Assembly (NCBI GenBank): GCA_014526335.1
Contig: JACTAT010000174.1
Location: 362,142-426,141, forward strand
Length of the DNA: 64,000 nt
Source: Chrysaora quinquecirrha
Taxonomy: Eukaryota; Cnidaria; Scyphozoa; Semaeostomeae; Pelagiidae
Direction: 5' to 3'
A model generated the notes under the pieces. The model had not been told where the DNA came from. It was given only the letters and a program-made list of their open reading frames with translations, and ran no database searches. Below, piece by piece: positions 1 through 9,533 of the stretch. How positions within the stretch are numbered: position 1 is the first letter of the stretch; every line of letters starts with the position of its first letter. The translations under genes were made by a program, and so were the position numbers.

Positions 1-523
1 GAAGCGTCCTTTAGTATGAATGAGACCATCATCACCGAGAAACAAATTTAACTGACGTACAATTGGTGGAGCACTCGTCTTGTCATGTGTACCGTTAGAA
101 GACAGAGATGATACGATTTGCGGGTAGCAGCGTAACTGCTCAGATTTAAGCCATGCGCGTTCCATAGCTTCAATTTCTGACGTTGTTGGGGTCCGGTAAT
201 CCCGTGCGATAGCAAAAGCGATAAACATAAACAGAAGTTGCTAAGAGTTTCGAATAGTCATTAAAACGGTTAATGTCGATAAGATTGCAGATACTGATAT
301 CTTGCGCAGGCAAATGTTGTTCAGAAACAGCGCTAAGAACAGCGGCGGACGTTGTCTGAGACTTAGGCCATTGCGGCCAAGATGATTGATTGCAGAGCCA
401 TGTAGGCCCATTGTGCCATAAACTGGACGACTTAAGCGAAGCAGCAGAACAACCGCGTGAAACTAGATCAGCAGGATTGTCCTGAGAAGGTGTGACCCCA
501 AAAGGATGACGCGAATTGGCCAT
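1..523 (-). pseudogene. BEL/Pao RNase H-integrase linker and integrase N-terminus
   Basis: Frame 523-170 contains SQDNPADLVSRG followed by LWHNGPTWL and DYSKLLATSVYVYRF, the conserved linker between RNase H and integrase in BEL/Pao pol. A frame change lies near 190. From about 170 to 1 the minus strand reads MERAWLKSEQLRCYP and LGDDGLIHTKGRF, the segment just before the integrase H2C2 zinc site. The window ends there. Confidence 0.8.
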
Positions 524-1710
524 TTATAACATCGACTTTGTTTTGGACGAATTGCCTGAGTTTGCGTTTTGAATCGAGCCAAAATAATGCGATTTCCGAG
601 TCTGTCCAAAGATGAACAGAAACGTTGTGAAAATCTTTCTTTACGATCCTTAGTAGAGTTTCGCAATATTGAGAACCAAGAAACATGGCGCTTAATTCCA
701 ACTGTGGAATTGTGAGATGGCTTTTATTGCGAGAGACTAACTTTGACTTCGAACCGATGAGGAAACTGCGCGATCCCTGCGTAAGATAAGCGGTGACACC
801 AAGAGCAGATTTGCTGGCATCAGTAAAACGTGGAGCGAAACTGGCTGAGTTTTGTCGAAATTGATCCAGCGTGGAAATTCGAAATGCGAAGCAGTGTTCA
901 AATCTCTTTCGATTTTCTGCCATTGTGCTGACTTACTGGGGGGCAAAGGCTGATCCCACCCAAATTTCTCTTCCCATAATTCGGCAATAAACAGACGAGC
1001 GACAAGCGTAACGGGTGACAGCATTCCTAACGGATCATACAATTTGCTTGCCATGCTAAGGACTTTGCGTTTTGTGAGCTTCGTGTTCTCAGAAGCGAAA
1101 TTTTGAACGGGAAACGAGATAGCATCTGTGGTTGTGTCCCAAGAAAGTCCCAAAATTGAAACGGTTGAAGACTGGGTACCTGTGTTTTGTTGGTTGACGA
1201 CGTTGCGCAGCAATGGAGAATTTGTACACCATTGGCGAAGTTCGAAAGTGCCTTTTTGCATGAGATCGCGTGCTTCGTGAAAATAAGAAACTGTTTCGGC
1301 CTCGTTTTCAACTCCGGAAAGGAGATTGTCTACATAGAGTTTCTCGGAAATATCGACAGCGACGGGAGAACGAAATTGCTCTAAATGATGCAATAAAACA
1401 GCGCCTAAAGACATAGGGCTACTTGTATGGCCAAAAACGATAGTGGTATAAGTGTAGACACAAATTTCTTTAGTTGGATCGTTGTCCTTATACCAAAGAA
1501 AACGAACGAATGAACGATCTTCCTCGCGTAATTTGATGTGTAAGAAAGCTCGTTTTATATCTGCTACGAAGGCGTATTGCGGAAAACGAAATCTGAGAAG
1601 TAATTCTGCAAGATTATTCAATAGACAGGGGCCTGTGTATAAACAATCATTGAGACTGACTTTTCCTGAATTGGCAGCGAAAACTATGCGTAGGGGGGGT
1701 CGTCTCGGAA
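468..1710 (-). pseudogene. BEL/Pao reverse transcriptase core and RNase H
   Basis: Two overlapping frames. From about 1710 to 870 it encodes the RT palm: FVADIKRAFLHIKL (first catalytic Asp), SPMSLGAVLLHHL and EKLYVDNLLSG. The last is the normal Y-x-D-D box with the second Asp replaced by Asn, then SKLYDPLGMLSPVT, a BEL/Pao signature. The frame changes between about 920 and 840. The second frame (down to 468) carries the RNase H-like part (FTDASKSALGVTAYL, LWTDSEIALFWL). The YVDN box and the frameshift suggest a catalytically dead copy. Confidence 0.87.
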
Positions 1711-3401
1711 TCTTTTAGGACGAAGAAATGTGGCAAGTAGTGACATCCCTGTTCAGGCCAGGGCTGTTTTAAATCGGAAAGTTCTTCGATGTACCCTTTA
1801 GCCAAGTGTTCTTCCATAACCTTACAGTATTGGTCCATAAGGCCTAGCTTATTTAAACGTGTGGTGACTTGAGAAAGTCGACTTTTGCAAAGACTGAGAT
1901 TAGATGGTAACGGGGGGTGCTCGGCTTTCCATGGCAAAGGAGCGAAATATTGCCCATCTCGAAATTCAACTTTCTGTTGGTAATCATGAAGGAATTCATT
2001 AGCTTCGTTTTTGTCAGAATCGTAATTCAGGGATTGATTTTGCAGAATTCTTTCGAACTGAATAGATAATTCAGCATTGTCAACCAGATTTTCAATCGAA
2101 AGTGTTGAATTAAGCGGCTTATGGTTGTTTGCGTCAAAACCATTGTTTGATTTTGCGATATTGGTTTGAATCGAATGGATTTCCTGTGAAAATGCGTGAT
2201 TCGTTGTTTCAGATATTGGATCTGGAAGCGGTCCAGAGACAATAGCTCCAAATTGAGAATGTTGAATGAAAGGTTCTTTGAATCGATCGTCAATGGCTCC
2301 TAGAAAGCGATAGGCGGCATCTGCGCCGATGAGAATATCAACTTGAAATTGCTCATCGTTAAAATCGTTTGCGAATTCGAGTTCCTGGAAACGGGGGTCA
2401 TTTTTGAGACCAAAGCAACCACTTTGATTTAGAGGTTTGACAATTTCATCGGATACTAAAACTTTAAATAATTCGACACCATTCGGGGTTTCTAATCCAA
2501 TCGTAGATACGCTATAGTTTTGTTTCGTAACAGTCCCACCAAAACCAGAAACAGATAAAAGTTCGTAAGATTCGGGGGTTAAACCCAATTGATTAGCGAA
2601 GTCTGTGCGTACGTAGCTGCGCTGAGAGCCTTCGTCGAAAAAGATTTTTGCGTTTAATTTTTTATCGTTAACAACAGCAACAGCTTTTGCGGTTTTAAGC
2701 AGGATCACGTGATCAGCGGCCTTAGGCGAATCCTGAATGTTTTCAGGAGGCGAAGAGTGAACAACAGAGTCAACAGAGTTATTAACACGATTAACGTTTA
2801 ATGCGTCATGAGACGATTTATCGTTGATATGCGAGGACGACGAAGAATGACAATCATCTAAGAAATCATTGATATTTACATTTAACAAAGGAGCGCAATT
2901 TGTCGTGATAGACTGTGATGTTGAATCAGCGGTGGGAACGGTTTCCGTAGCGGACGTAGCGTTAGATGCGTCATTCGTAACAATAGCAGCGTGCGTGTTC
3001 GTACGAGACGGGGGTTGTGAATTCGTTGGCGTGTTACGTTGAGAAATCGTGTTTGAAGCGTTTGTATGAATACGGATTCCATGAATACTTGTATGGTGTT
3101 TGCCCTTACATTTTGCACAGCGTCCTCTTGCATTACAACTAGAAACGCGATGGCCAGAGTTCAAGCAGTTAAGACATAACTTGAGACGAATAACTGTGGC
3201 CGATTTTTCACTAGCGGGCATTGGGCAGTGTGACGTAGCGTGGGGACCTTTGCAAAGTTGGCAACGTGTGCTTGCAGTTGTCGATAACGTGGTTGTACTT
3301 GAAACGTTGGGCTCGTATGTTTCGTAGCGTGACGGGGGTGGCAGAGTGGTTTGGGAAAACCCTGATTGCGTTTGTTCCTCTCGGGCAATGTAATCTTTCA
3401 A
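1647..3401 (-). pseudogene. BEL/Pao zinc knuckles, aspartic protease and start of RT
   Basis: A 584-codon open stretch. Residues about 45-105 hold two Cys/His-rich clusters (CQLCKGPHATSHC and CLNCLNSGHRVSSC...CAKCKGKHHTSIH), typical of the gag/protease junction of BEL/Pao. Residues about 245-380 contain a DUF1758-type protease with FFDEGSQRSYV as the active-site region and DILIGAD as the second loop. The final 100 residues begin the reverse transcriptase thumb/finger region (LPWKAEHPPLPSN, YIEELSD). The frame is lost near 1700 just as the RT core begins. This is the longest intact piece of the element. Confidence 0.88.
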
Positions 3402-3402
3402 A

Positions 3403-4291
3403 CTATCTATGAACGGCTTTAGAAGAAAATTTACACCTGACCAGAATCGCCAATTTTACTGCGGACTTTCCTGGCAATTTCTCTTCAACGATGGGAATAA
3501 TGAAGGGGGCACATGCAGAAACGTCTATCTTAAGTGCTTCTAAAGAACGAATATCTCCCATTAAGGAATTGTAGAATTGCCTTAAACTTGAAGGTGCTAT
3601 CGTTGGCTTTGGCATCTTCAAAATATTATGAACGTGAGCACGGATAATACGTCTAGGGTGACCGAAATTTTCTTTCAAGGTTTCTTCTAAAATTGAATAG
3701 TTTTGTTCCGAGGGAATTATGCCTTGAACGGTTTTTAATGCTTCTCCCCGCAACTGGCCAATTAGATATGTGAATTTGGAGGATTTAGGGAGGTCTGATA
3801 AGCTACCAACTTGCGATTGAAATCTTTCCCAGAAACCATTCCACTCTGTTATTTTGCCGTCAAATGTTGGCAGTTGTAAGTCGGGTAATTTTGATCGTAA
3901 GGTGGACGTAGAGGTTGACGGTTGAGTTTGACTTGTAGATACGGGGGTAGATACGGCGTTTTTCTTTTCAAACTCAGAGATATGAAAGTTAAGTCTACTT
4001 ATCTTACCTCGGTTGATGTTCGTCACTTCGTTTACCTCGTCGAAGAATGCGTCTGATTCTTCTTCATTTTCAATCTCTTCGAGAGCGATCTGGCGAATTT
4101 CTTTATCTAAGTCTTGGCATTCCCTGAAATTGTTCGTTTAGAGCTGCAGCAGCTGATTTCAGGAGTGAAATACTTTCATCAGATAAAACGTTTTCTTTGA
4201 ATATACCTGAGGCATCGTTGTACGTCTTCGTGAATGCTCGGCGAAGTTGCCTTCTTTCTGATTTTAGTTTTTCCAATTGTGTTCTCGGCAT
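3403..4291 (-). pseudogene. BEL/Pao gag-like region (DUF1759 type), frameshifted
   Basis: The first ATG is at 4291 (MPRTQLEKLKSERRQLRR), a helical lysine/arginine-rich start. The frame is lost near 4130 and the second frame runs from about 4130 to 3403. It contains the recognisable core LPTFDGKITEWNGFWERF, followed by LRGEALKTVQG and a FGHPRRIIRAH segment, the hallmarks of the DUF1759 capsid-like region of BEL/Pao elements. A further frame change near 3440 separates it from the zinc-knuckle region. The product would be the structural protein of the retrotransposon particle. Two breaks in under 900 bp make it non-functional as read. Confidence 0.85.
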
Positions 4292-4351
4292 GATGATCGT
4301 AAAATTGAAAAAACCACGGCAATAACTCTGATCCTGGTCACGGCACCAAAA

Positions 4352-4606
4352 TGTGAAGTGTAGAAAGAGACAACACGTTGAAAACTATATACAAAACCTC
4401 ATGAAATATATACAAAACATCTAACTAAGAATAACATCGTAATAATCGTGAGTTAACATGAACGTTAACGTGAGAGCGAACGTAGAAAGCGAATACAAAC
4501 GAATGAATCTAAAAGCTAAGCTACACAATTATAAGGAAACAGGAAAACGTGACTAGTGTCCAGACTACTATGATTACTAGGATCCAGACCTCCGTACTTG
4601 TCATCA
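4352..4606 (-). repeat. 5' LTR of the BEL/Pao element, with primer-binding region
   Basis: On the minus strand this segment starts TGATGACAAG and ends CTTCACA, the usual TG...CA ends of an LTR. It is followed within a few bases by a GGTGCCGTGACC-type primer-binding region (about 4335-4349) and then the gag start at 4291. The partner LTR is outside the window, so the ends are inferred from TG/CA and gag spacing, not from a two-copy comparison. Confidence 0.55.
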
Positions 4607-4610
4607 GTTT

Positions 4611-5745
4611 GGCTATCTCTAAAATCAGGAACAACGGGAACATGAGGAACAAAGTAGGAACATGAGGAACAAGGGGGAACAAAGCAGGAACATGAGGAAC
4701 AAAGCAGGAACATGAGGAACAAGGCATGGGAACAAAGCGGGAACATGAGGAACAAGGCGGGAACAAAGTGAGGAACAAGGCGGGAACAAGGAACAAGGTG
4801 GGGAACATGAGGAACAAGGTGGGAACATGAGGAACAAGGCGGAACAAAGTGGGAACATGAGGAACAAGGCGGGAACATGAGGAACAAAACAAAGTGGGAA
4901 CATGAGGAACAAGGCAGGAACAAAGTGGGAACATGAGGAACAAGGCGGGAACAAAGTGAGGAACAAGGCGGAACAAAGCGGGAACACGAGGAACAAGGGA
5001 ACATGAGGAACAAGGCGGGAACAAAGCGGGAACATCGGGAACAAAGCGGGAACATGAGGAACAAGGCGAGAACAAAGCGGGAACATGAGGAACAAGGCGA
5101 GAACAAAGCGGGAACATGAGGAACAAGGCGGGAACAAAGTGGGAACATGAGGAACAAGGCGGGAACATGAGGAACAAGGCGGGAACAAAGCGGGAACATC
5201 GGGAACAAAGCGGGAACATGAGGAACAAGGCGAGAACAAAGTGGGAACATGAGGAACAAGGCAGGAACGAACATGAGGAACAGGGCGGGACCAAAGTGGG
5301 AACATGAGGAACAAGGCGGGAACATGAGGAAAAAGGCGGGAACAAAGCGGGAACATCGGGAACAAAGCGGGAACATGAGGAACAAGGCGAGAACAAAGCG
5401 GGAACATGAGGAACAAGGCGAGAACAAAGCGGGAACATGAGGAACAGGGCGGGAACAAAGTGGGAACATGAGGAACAAGGCGGGAACATGAGGAACAAGG
5501 CGGGAATATCAGGAACAAGGCGGGAACATGAGGAACAAGGCGGGAACATCAGGAACAAAGCGGAAACATGAGGAACAAGGCGGGAACAACAGGAACAAAG
5601 CGGGAACATCAGGAACAAAGTGGGAACATCAGAGAAACAAGGTCGGGAAAAAAGCGGGAACTTAGCAGGAACAGTGGGAACGTGGTGGGAATTACCGGGA
5701 ATGAAGGGGAACAACGGGAACGAAGCTGGGATGACCGGGATTGGC
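4611..5745 (+). repeat. Minisatellite arm 1 (20-bp and 11-bp units), left arm of an inverted pair
   Basis: Tandem array built from GGAACATGAGGAACAAGGCG-like 20-bp units alternating with 11-bp units such as GGAACAAAGCG and occasional GGGAACATCGGGAACAAAGC. Units are nearly perfect from about 4640 to 5560 and decay towards the inner end (5640-5745), where only GGGAA-type words remain. The outer end is the non-repetitive terminus GGCTATCTCTAAAATCAGGA. The same terminus ends arm 2 at 7739 in inverted orientation. The long ORFs in this stretch on either strand come from stop-free units. Confidence 0.93.
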
Positions 5746-6535
5746 AGGATCACATTTTATTTTCATTCAAAATTTGATTCAAAATTGCCAGAAGTAACAT
5801 CTGTTTGCAACTTGAACAAGTGCTTTCAATAAGAGAGGGTCTCTCTTTTTCAAAGTATTCAATGAGACACCAAGTCATGGTGACATCTACCAAGACTTTA
5901 GAATTCAACAGGAAGGACGACATTATTTCAGATTGTGCTTTATTTTCAAGTACAAGCTGGCAACAACAGAACAAAAATTTTAAACGTAGCAAAAAACTAT
6001 AACTTAAACTGTCGACCACCGTCCACTAAAAACTGAAACATGTTTAAAAATGTATTAAATTGAATTAAATCCTTAATATACCAAATATATAACAAGAACT
6101 ACATTTAGAAAGATCGCTGCGTGTACGGCACCTACAGATTAACCTATACATTAATCTTTTCATGTGTTCAAAATGATTAGTAAATTTTTGCAAACAAATG
6201 CACTTTTTCCTTTGTTTAAGGCCAAAAAACAGTCAAATTGCACGATTAGTGTGTCTCAAAGAACTAACTGCAAGCTACGAAATCGAGTAAGAGCGGGAAA
6301 CAATACATTCTGTCTGATGAGTTCTTGTTTTGTTTTCAAATTAGCTTGCTAATAAATTTTCAGGGGCTGATTTTCTTATTTGAAAAGTCACTTAAATTTG
6401 TTGCAGATAGTCTATTCTGAGTATATGGAAAACATAGCAGATGCTTACTGTAACTTAATTGAATGAATTCACAAAACGAAGAGACAACTAATACAAGTTC
6501 ATCAAAAGTTGTTCCTTATAACATTTGAAAGAGAT
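5746..6535. other. AT-rich spacer inside the inverted minisatellite pair
   Basis: No gene or recognisable repeat. Low-complexity AT-rich DNA between the inner end of arm 1 and the putative exon at 6536. Short ORFs here have no protein-like composition. Confidence 0.5.
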
Positions 6536-6734
6536 TTACGCTCTTAGGTGCCAACCAAACTCAGCTTCAAGTCTTGCTATGTGCTCTCTAGTAAGTAGGG
6601 GAATGAACTCGTTTGGAACTAGGAGCATTGAGCACTGGAACTGAGGATATCTCTTCTTCACACAAGTAAATCTGAAATGAAAATGGACATTTTGCTCACG
6701 CTCAGACCATTGCTGTATTCCAGTCTTCTGGTCC
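6536..6734 (-). CDS. Putative 3'-terminal coding exon, unidentified
   Basis: On the minus strand an acceptor-like ATCTTTCAG precedes an open frame beginning DQKTGIQQWSEREQNVHF. It continues through RYPQFQCSMLLVPNEF and TREHIARLEAEFGWHL to a stop at 6536-6538. Composition (aromatic, charged, no low complexity) is protein-like and unlike the surrounding AT-rich DNA, so this may be the last exon of a gene or a captured exon. An internal TTTCATTTCAG at 6672 offers an alternative shorter exon, in the same frame. I do not recognise the family. It lies between the two inverted minisatellite arms and downstream of the last visible YEATS4 exon on the same strand, but does not resemble the YEATS4 C-terminus. 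Confidence 0.35.
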
Positions 6735-7109
6735 CTGAAAGATGTTTTCAAGTTTCACGTGCCTGACCTGGTAAAGTTACCCGGCCATGAGGACACGTGA
6801 AGCTTCCCAGAAAAAGATCTAATATTAGAATGTTATTTTCCCGCCAAACGGAAACGAGGTCACGCGACGCAGGCCAACTCTGGGTCAGCTCGTCAACGCT
6901 TCAACGCCCAACGCAAAATGTCCAATGTTCGACTTGAAACAAATAGTAGCTAATAGCTGAACAATAGCTTTTTTAAGACCTGCTTAAATTCACCATGAAC
7001 AACAACAGCAATTATTCGCTACACTGACCGTTTGAGCAGCTTTCCAACAACAACAAGAACAAAATATGGTGCTGCGAATACTTATTACACTGAAACTCGT
7101 GTAATAAGT
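6735..7109. other. Non-coding spacer with short palindrome
   Basis: No gene seen. Near 7079-7110 there is a perfect 11-bp inverted repeat (ACTTATTACAC / GTGTAATAAGT, 8-bp loop) at the inner edge of minisatellite arm 2. The word GTAATAAGTCTAA recurs near 21820 and in the MITE at 50753-50892. Confidence 0.5.
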
Positions 7110-7739
7110 CTAACATTAAGTCTTTTCCCACTTTGTTCCCGATGTTCCCGCCTTGTTCCTCATGTTCCCGCTTTGTTCCCGCCTTGTTCCTCATGTTCCC
7201 ACTTTGTTCCCACCTTGTTCCTCATGTTCCCACTTTGTTCCCGCCTTGTTCCTCATGTTCCTACTTTGTTCCTCATGTTCCCACTTTGTTCCCACTTTGT
7301 TCCTGATGTTCCCGCCTTGTTCCTCATGTTCCCACTTTGTTCCCACTTTGTTCCTCATGTTCCCACCTTGTTCCTCATGTTCCCACTTTGTTCCCACTTT
7401 GTTCCTCATGTTCCTCGCCTTGTTCCTCATGTTCCCACTTTGTTCCCACCTTGTTCCTCATGTTCCCACCTTGTTCCTCATGTTCCCACTTTGTTCCCAC
7501 CTTGTTCCTCATGTTCCCACCTTGTTCCTCATGTTCCCACTTTGTTCCTCCTGTTCCCACTTTGTTCCTTGTTCCTCATGTTCCCACCTTGTTCCCTTGT
7601 TCCTCGTGTTCCCGCTTGTTCCCGCCTTGTTCCTCATGTTCCTACTTTGTTCCTCATGTTCCTACTTTGTTCCCGCCTTGTTCCTCATGTTCCTACTTTG
7701 TTCCTCATGTTCCCGTTGTTCCTGATTTTAGAGATAGCC
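7110..7739 (-). repeat. Minisatellite arm 2, inverted copy of arm 1
   Basis: Reverse complement of the arm 1 units (GTTCCTCATGTTCCCACTTT and shorter forms). It ends on the right with GTTCCTGATTTTAGAGATAG plus CC, the exact inverse of the outer end of arm 1. So the two arms point outward with the same terminus. The units favour GTGGGAACA variants where arm 1 favours GCGGGAACA, so the arms have homogenised separately. Open frames here are repeat artefacts. Confidence 0.93.
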
Positions 7740-8280
7740 GACAGCTCTGGAGTTTCTCAACAATCAGAAGAATTTATATGATGTTATTTACAGTAATGTC
7801 GTTATTCACTGGTTTCCCAAAGAAGAACGCGGGCCTACTTTCAGGGCGATGTACGCCGCGGCGAAACCCGGCGGAATTGTCGCACATCAATACTCTAGAA
7901 GAGAACCGAAATTTTCCATCGATTTTCGGGCTTTGCTGACAATAGAAGAACTGGCGAAACTCGATTCGATGATTTTTGCCTTAGCACCGGACGATATGAA
8001 CGAAATAGCAAAGGAATGCGGGTTTGAGATTGTCAGCCATGATGAAGTTATCAGCAATTGGGAATTTGATGACGCTGATGAATTTTTTGGTTGGCTTGAA
8101 GCCACATTTCATGGCAGAATCCCATTCAGACAGAGATATGATGAAGCAAAGGCTAAAGGAGCTATTATTGATAATGAATCGTCAAATGATGGAAAGGTCG
8201 AAGAAACGGTATTTTTTCGAAGGATGATTTTAAGGAAACAGACTCGTGAATCGAAAATAAATAATTTACTCATAAATTAA
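7738..8280 (+). CDS. SAM-dependent methyltransferase-like protein, C-terminal exon
   Basis: Open from CCG at 7738 to TAA at 8280 (180 codons). The beginning reads NNQKNLYDVIYSNVVIHWF, a motif IV-like YDxIxSN..hW segment. Then come AMYAAAKPGGIVAHQY, the LKPGG turn of class I methyltransferases, and a C-terminal half with CGFEIVSHDEV and FFGWLEATFHG. Upstream in frame is a TAG (7735-7737), so the exon probably starts at an acceptor. The only nearby AG (GATTTTAGAGATAG) is supplied by the terminus of minisatellite arm 2, directly abutting. The SAM-binding GxGxG motif would be on upstream exons, which I could not find in the window. It resembles juvenile-hormone-acid-methyltransferase/BioC-like enzymes; substrate unknown. 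It could also be a stranded gene fragment. Confidence 0.72.
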   Translation, partial: PTALEFLNNQKNLYDVIYSNVVIHWFPKEERGPTFRAMYAAAKPGGIVAHQYSRREPKFSIDFRALLTIEELAKLDSMIFALAPDDMNEIAKECGFEIVSHDEVISNWEFDDADEFFGWLEATFHGRIPFRQRYDEAKAKGAIIDNESSNDGKVEETVFFRRMILRKQTRESKINNLLIN

Positions 8281-8389
8281 ATGTCTTAAATGGCTGTTTT
8301 ATTCTCGACGGTTTTCATTTAGAACGAAAGAAATTTTGTACCCACAGTTCGCCCAAGCAAAGCACATACCCTTAGCAAGGTACACTTCC

Positions 8390-8875
8390 CGGATACCGAG
8401 ATCCTCCCCGTATCGGGTGATAATCCCCCGATCGAGGGATTGAAATTACGGACAGATCAGGCGATTATCCACCGATCGAGGGGTTGAAATCGACAAATTG
8501 AGCCTGCGGCAAAAATGACTCCCATTTCGGTGGATTTTCTCTGCAGAAAATAATTCAGCGTCCAAAATACCCGGGGTTGTCCGTTTCACTGAAGACTTTC
8601 ACCGTATAGTAATTCTTGAGAAATTGAGAAAACATCAATTTTCGTTCTTATTTACTAGTTATTGGCTTTAAAATTTATACTTGCGTTCTACTTTTAATAT
8701 TCCCGTTATTCCTAAATAGTTAATTTGGTTTTTCTCTGGTTTTTTAATTTCTTTTTTATTATCTATACATCGGTTGATAATTAGGCCTGTTTTGTATCTT
8801 CATCACAGTTGACAGAGCTAGCGACCCGTTTACTAGTAGGATAAAGAACTGATCGGGAGATTATCCCCGATATAA
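8390..8875. mobile_element. Possible degenerate MITE
   Basis: CCCCGTATCGGGTGATAATC near 8406 and GATCGGGAGATTATCCCCGA near 8852 are imperfect inverted counterparts, with internal ATCCACCGATCGAGGGG words. No clear target duplication. Otherwise the region after the methyltransferase stop is AT-rich non-coding DNA. Confidence 0.35.
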
Positions 8876-8896
8876 GCTGTTGTTACAAAATATAGC

Positions 8897-9045
8897 TGTT
8901 GTCTCAGGGTATGAACGTCAGAAACAGACCGAAACAATTAACTACGGCAGAACTTATACCCAGATGTGGCTCGAAATGCACCAATCAGAAAGAAAAGCTG
9001 AATTGGCATTGAATTTTAAACACCAATCAGCTAGAGTTGTGGGGT
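8897..9045 (+). repeat. Dispersed repeat DR1, copy 1
   Basis: Shares with 46440-46790 and 51660-51990 the ordered words ACAGACCGAAACAAT, GCACCAATCAGAAA, GAATTGGCATTG and AAACACCAATCAGC. Three copies in one window show a dispersed family. The paired CCAATCA words resemble CCAAT boxes, so it may be a promoter-bearing SINE or solo LTR, but no LTR ends are visible. Confidence 0.7.
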
Positions 9046-9420
9046 GGTTGCTCCCTTCCCTTTGCCAAAATTGTGTTTGCGAATGCTGATAGGAACATGC
9101 TGTTGTACTCTGTCTCCTAGCCTCTGGGAAGTGCGGCCTACGTACCTGGAACCAAACCGGCACGAAACTTCATAAATAACCAAACTTTTCTGTATTGTAG
9201 GTACGCAATCCCTTTGAATGGATGGCAGAACTTTCTGAGTGCTAAAAATCAACCAAGGGTTGGCAGCAGTTGAACACTTAGTAATGGTTTTTTTTATTCG
9301 ATCTTCGAATCGCAAGGGAACATTGCCAAGCCACGGCATTTTTAAGTAAACAAGGCACTCTTGCGGACCGTACTTTTTGTCAACCGAAAAACTTGCGATC
9401 TTTTTGCGGAAAAAATCCAA
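9031..9420 (-). mobile_element. Penelope-like element fragment with GIY-YIG endonuclease domain
   Basis: A 129-codon frame. Residues 1-60 (MPWLGNVPLRFEDRIKK) match the RT-endonuclease linker of Penelope-like elements. Residues about 82-115 read VIYEVSCRFGSRYVGRTSQR, the GIY-YIG module with its Tyr and the catalytic-region Arg, then LGDRVQQHVPISI. Coding is lost near 9060 and the RT domain is absent, so this is a 5'-truncated relic. It lies within or downstream of the YEATS4 intron after the last visible exon, same strand. Confidence 0.82.
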
Positions 9421-9533
9421 AAAGGACTACCTACTTCTAACAAAGTAGCCCCTCCTACGTGATCTTGTACCCTGCAATTGTGCCTGGGAGCTTATGAGAG
9501 AAACCCGGTTTAAAAGAACAACAAAAAACTTAC

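Larger units (their letters stand above)
1..4606 (-). mobile_element. BEL/Pao LTR retrotransposon, broken, cut by window edge
   Basis: Reading leftward on the minus strand, the order is: 255-bp terminal repeat (4352-4606), primer-binding region, DUF1759-like gag, zinc knuckles, aspartic protease, reverse transcriptase, RNase H, and the start of the integrase at the window edge. This is the BEL/Pao gag-pol order. At least five changes of reading frame are needed to follow it (near 4130, 3440, 1700, 870 and 510), so the copy cannot make one polyprotein as sequenced. The rest of the integrase and the other LTR lie left of position 1. The outer LTR edge is only 4 bp from the terminus of the minisatellite arm starting at 4611. 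The indels could be decay or long-read errors, but spliced host exons nearby are intact, which favours decay. Confidence 0.9.

Noticed and set aside
4516..5753. Long minus-strand ORFs rich in Val-Pro-His / Cys-Ser-Ser (up to 410 codons), and matching plus-strand ORFs
   Set aside because: Produced by a stop-free 20/11-bp minisatellite in several frames at once; the same happens at 7032-7939.
7849..7849. ATG at 7849 as start of the methyltransferase protein
   Set aside because: Upstream codons back to 7738 are open and encode a conserved-looking motif, so the ATG is internal.
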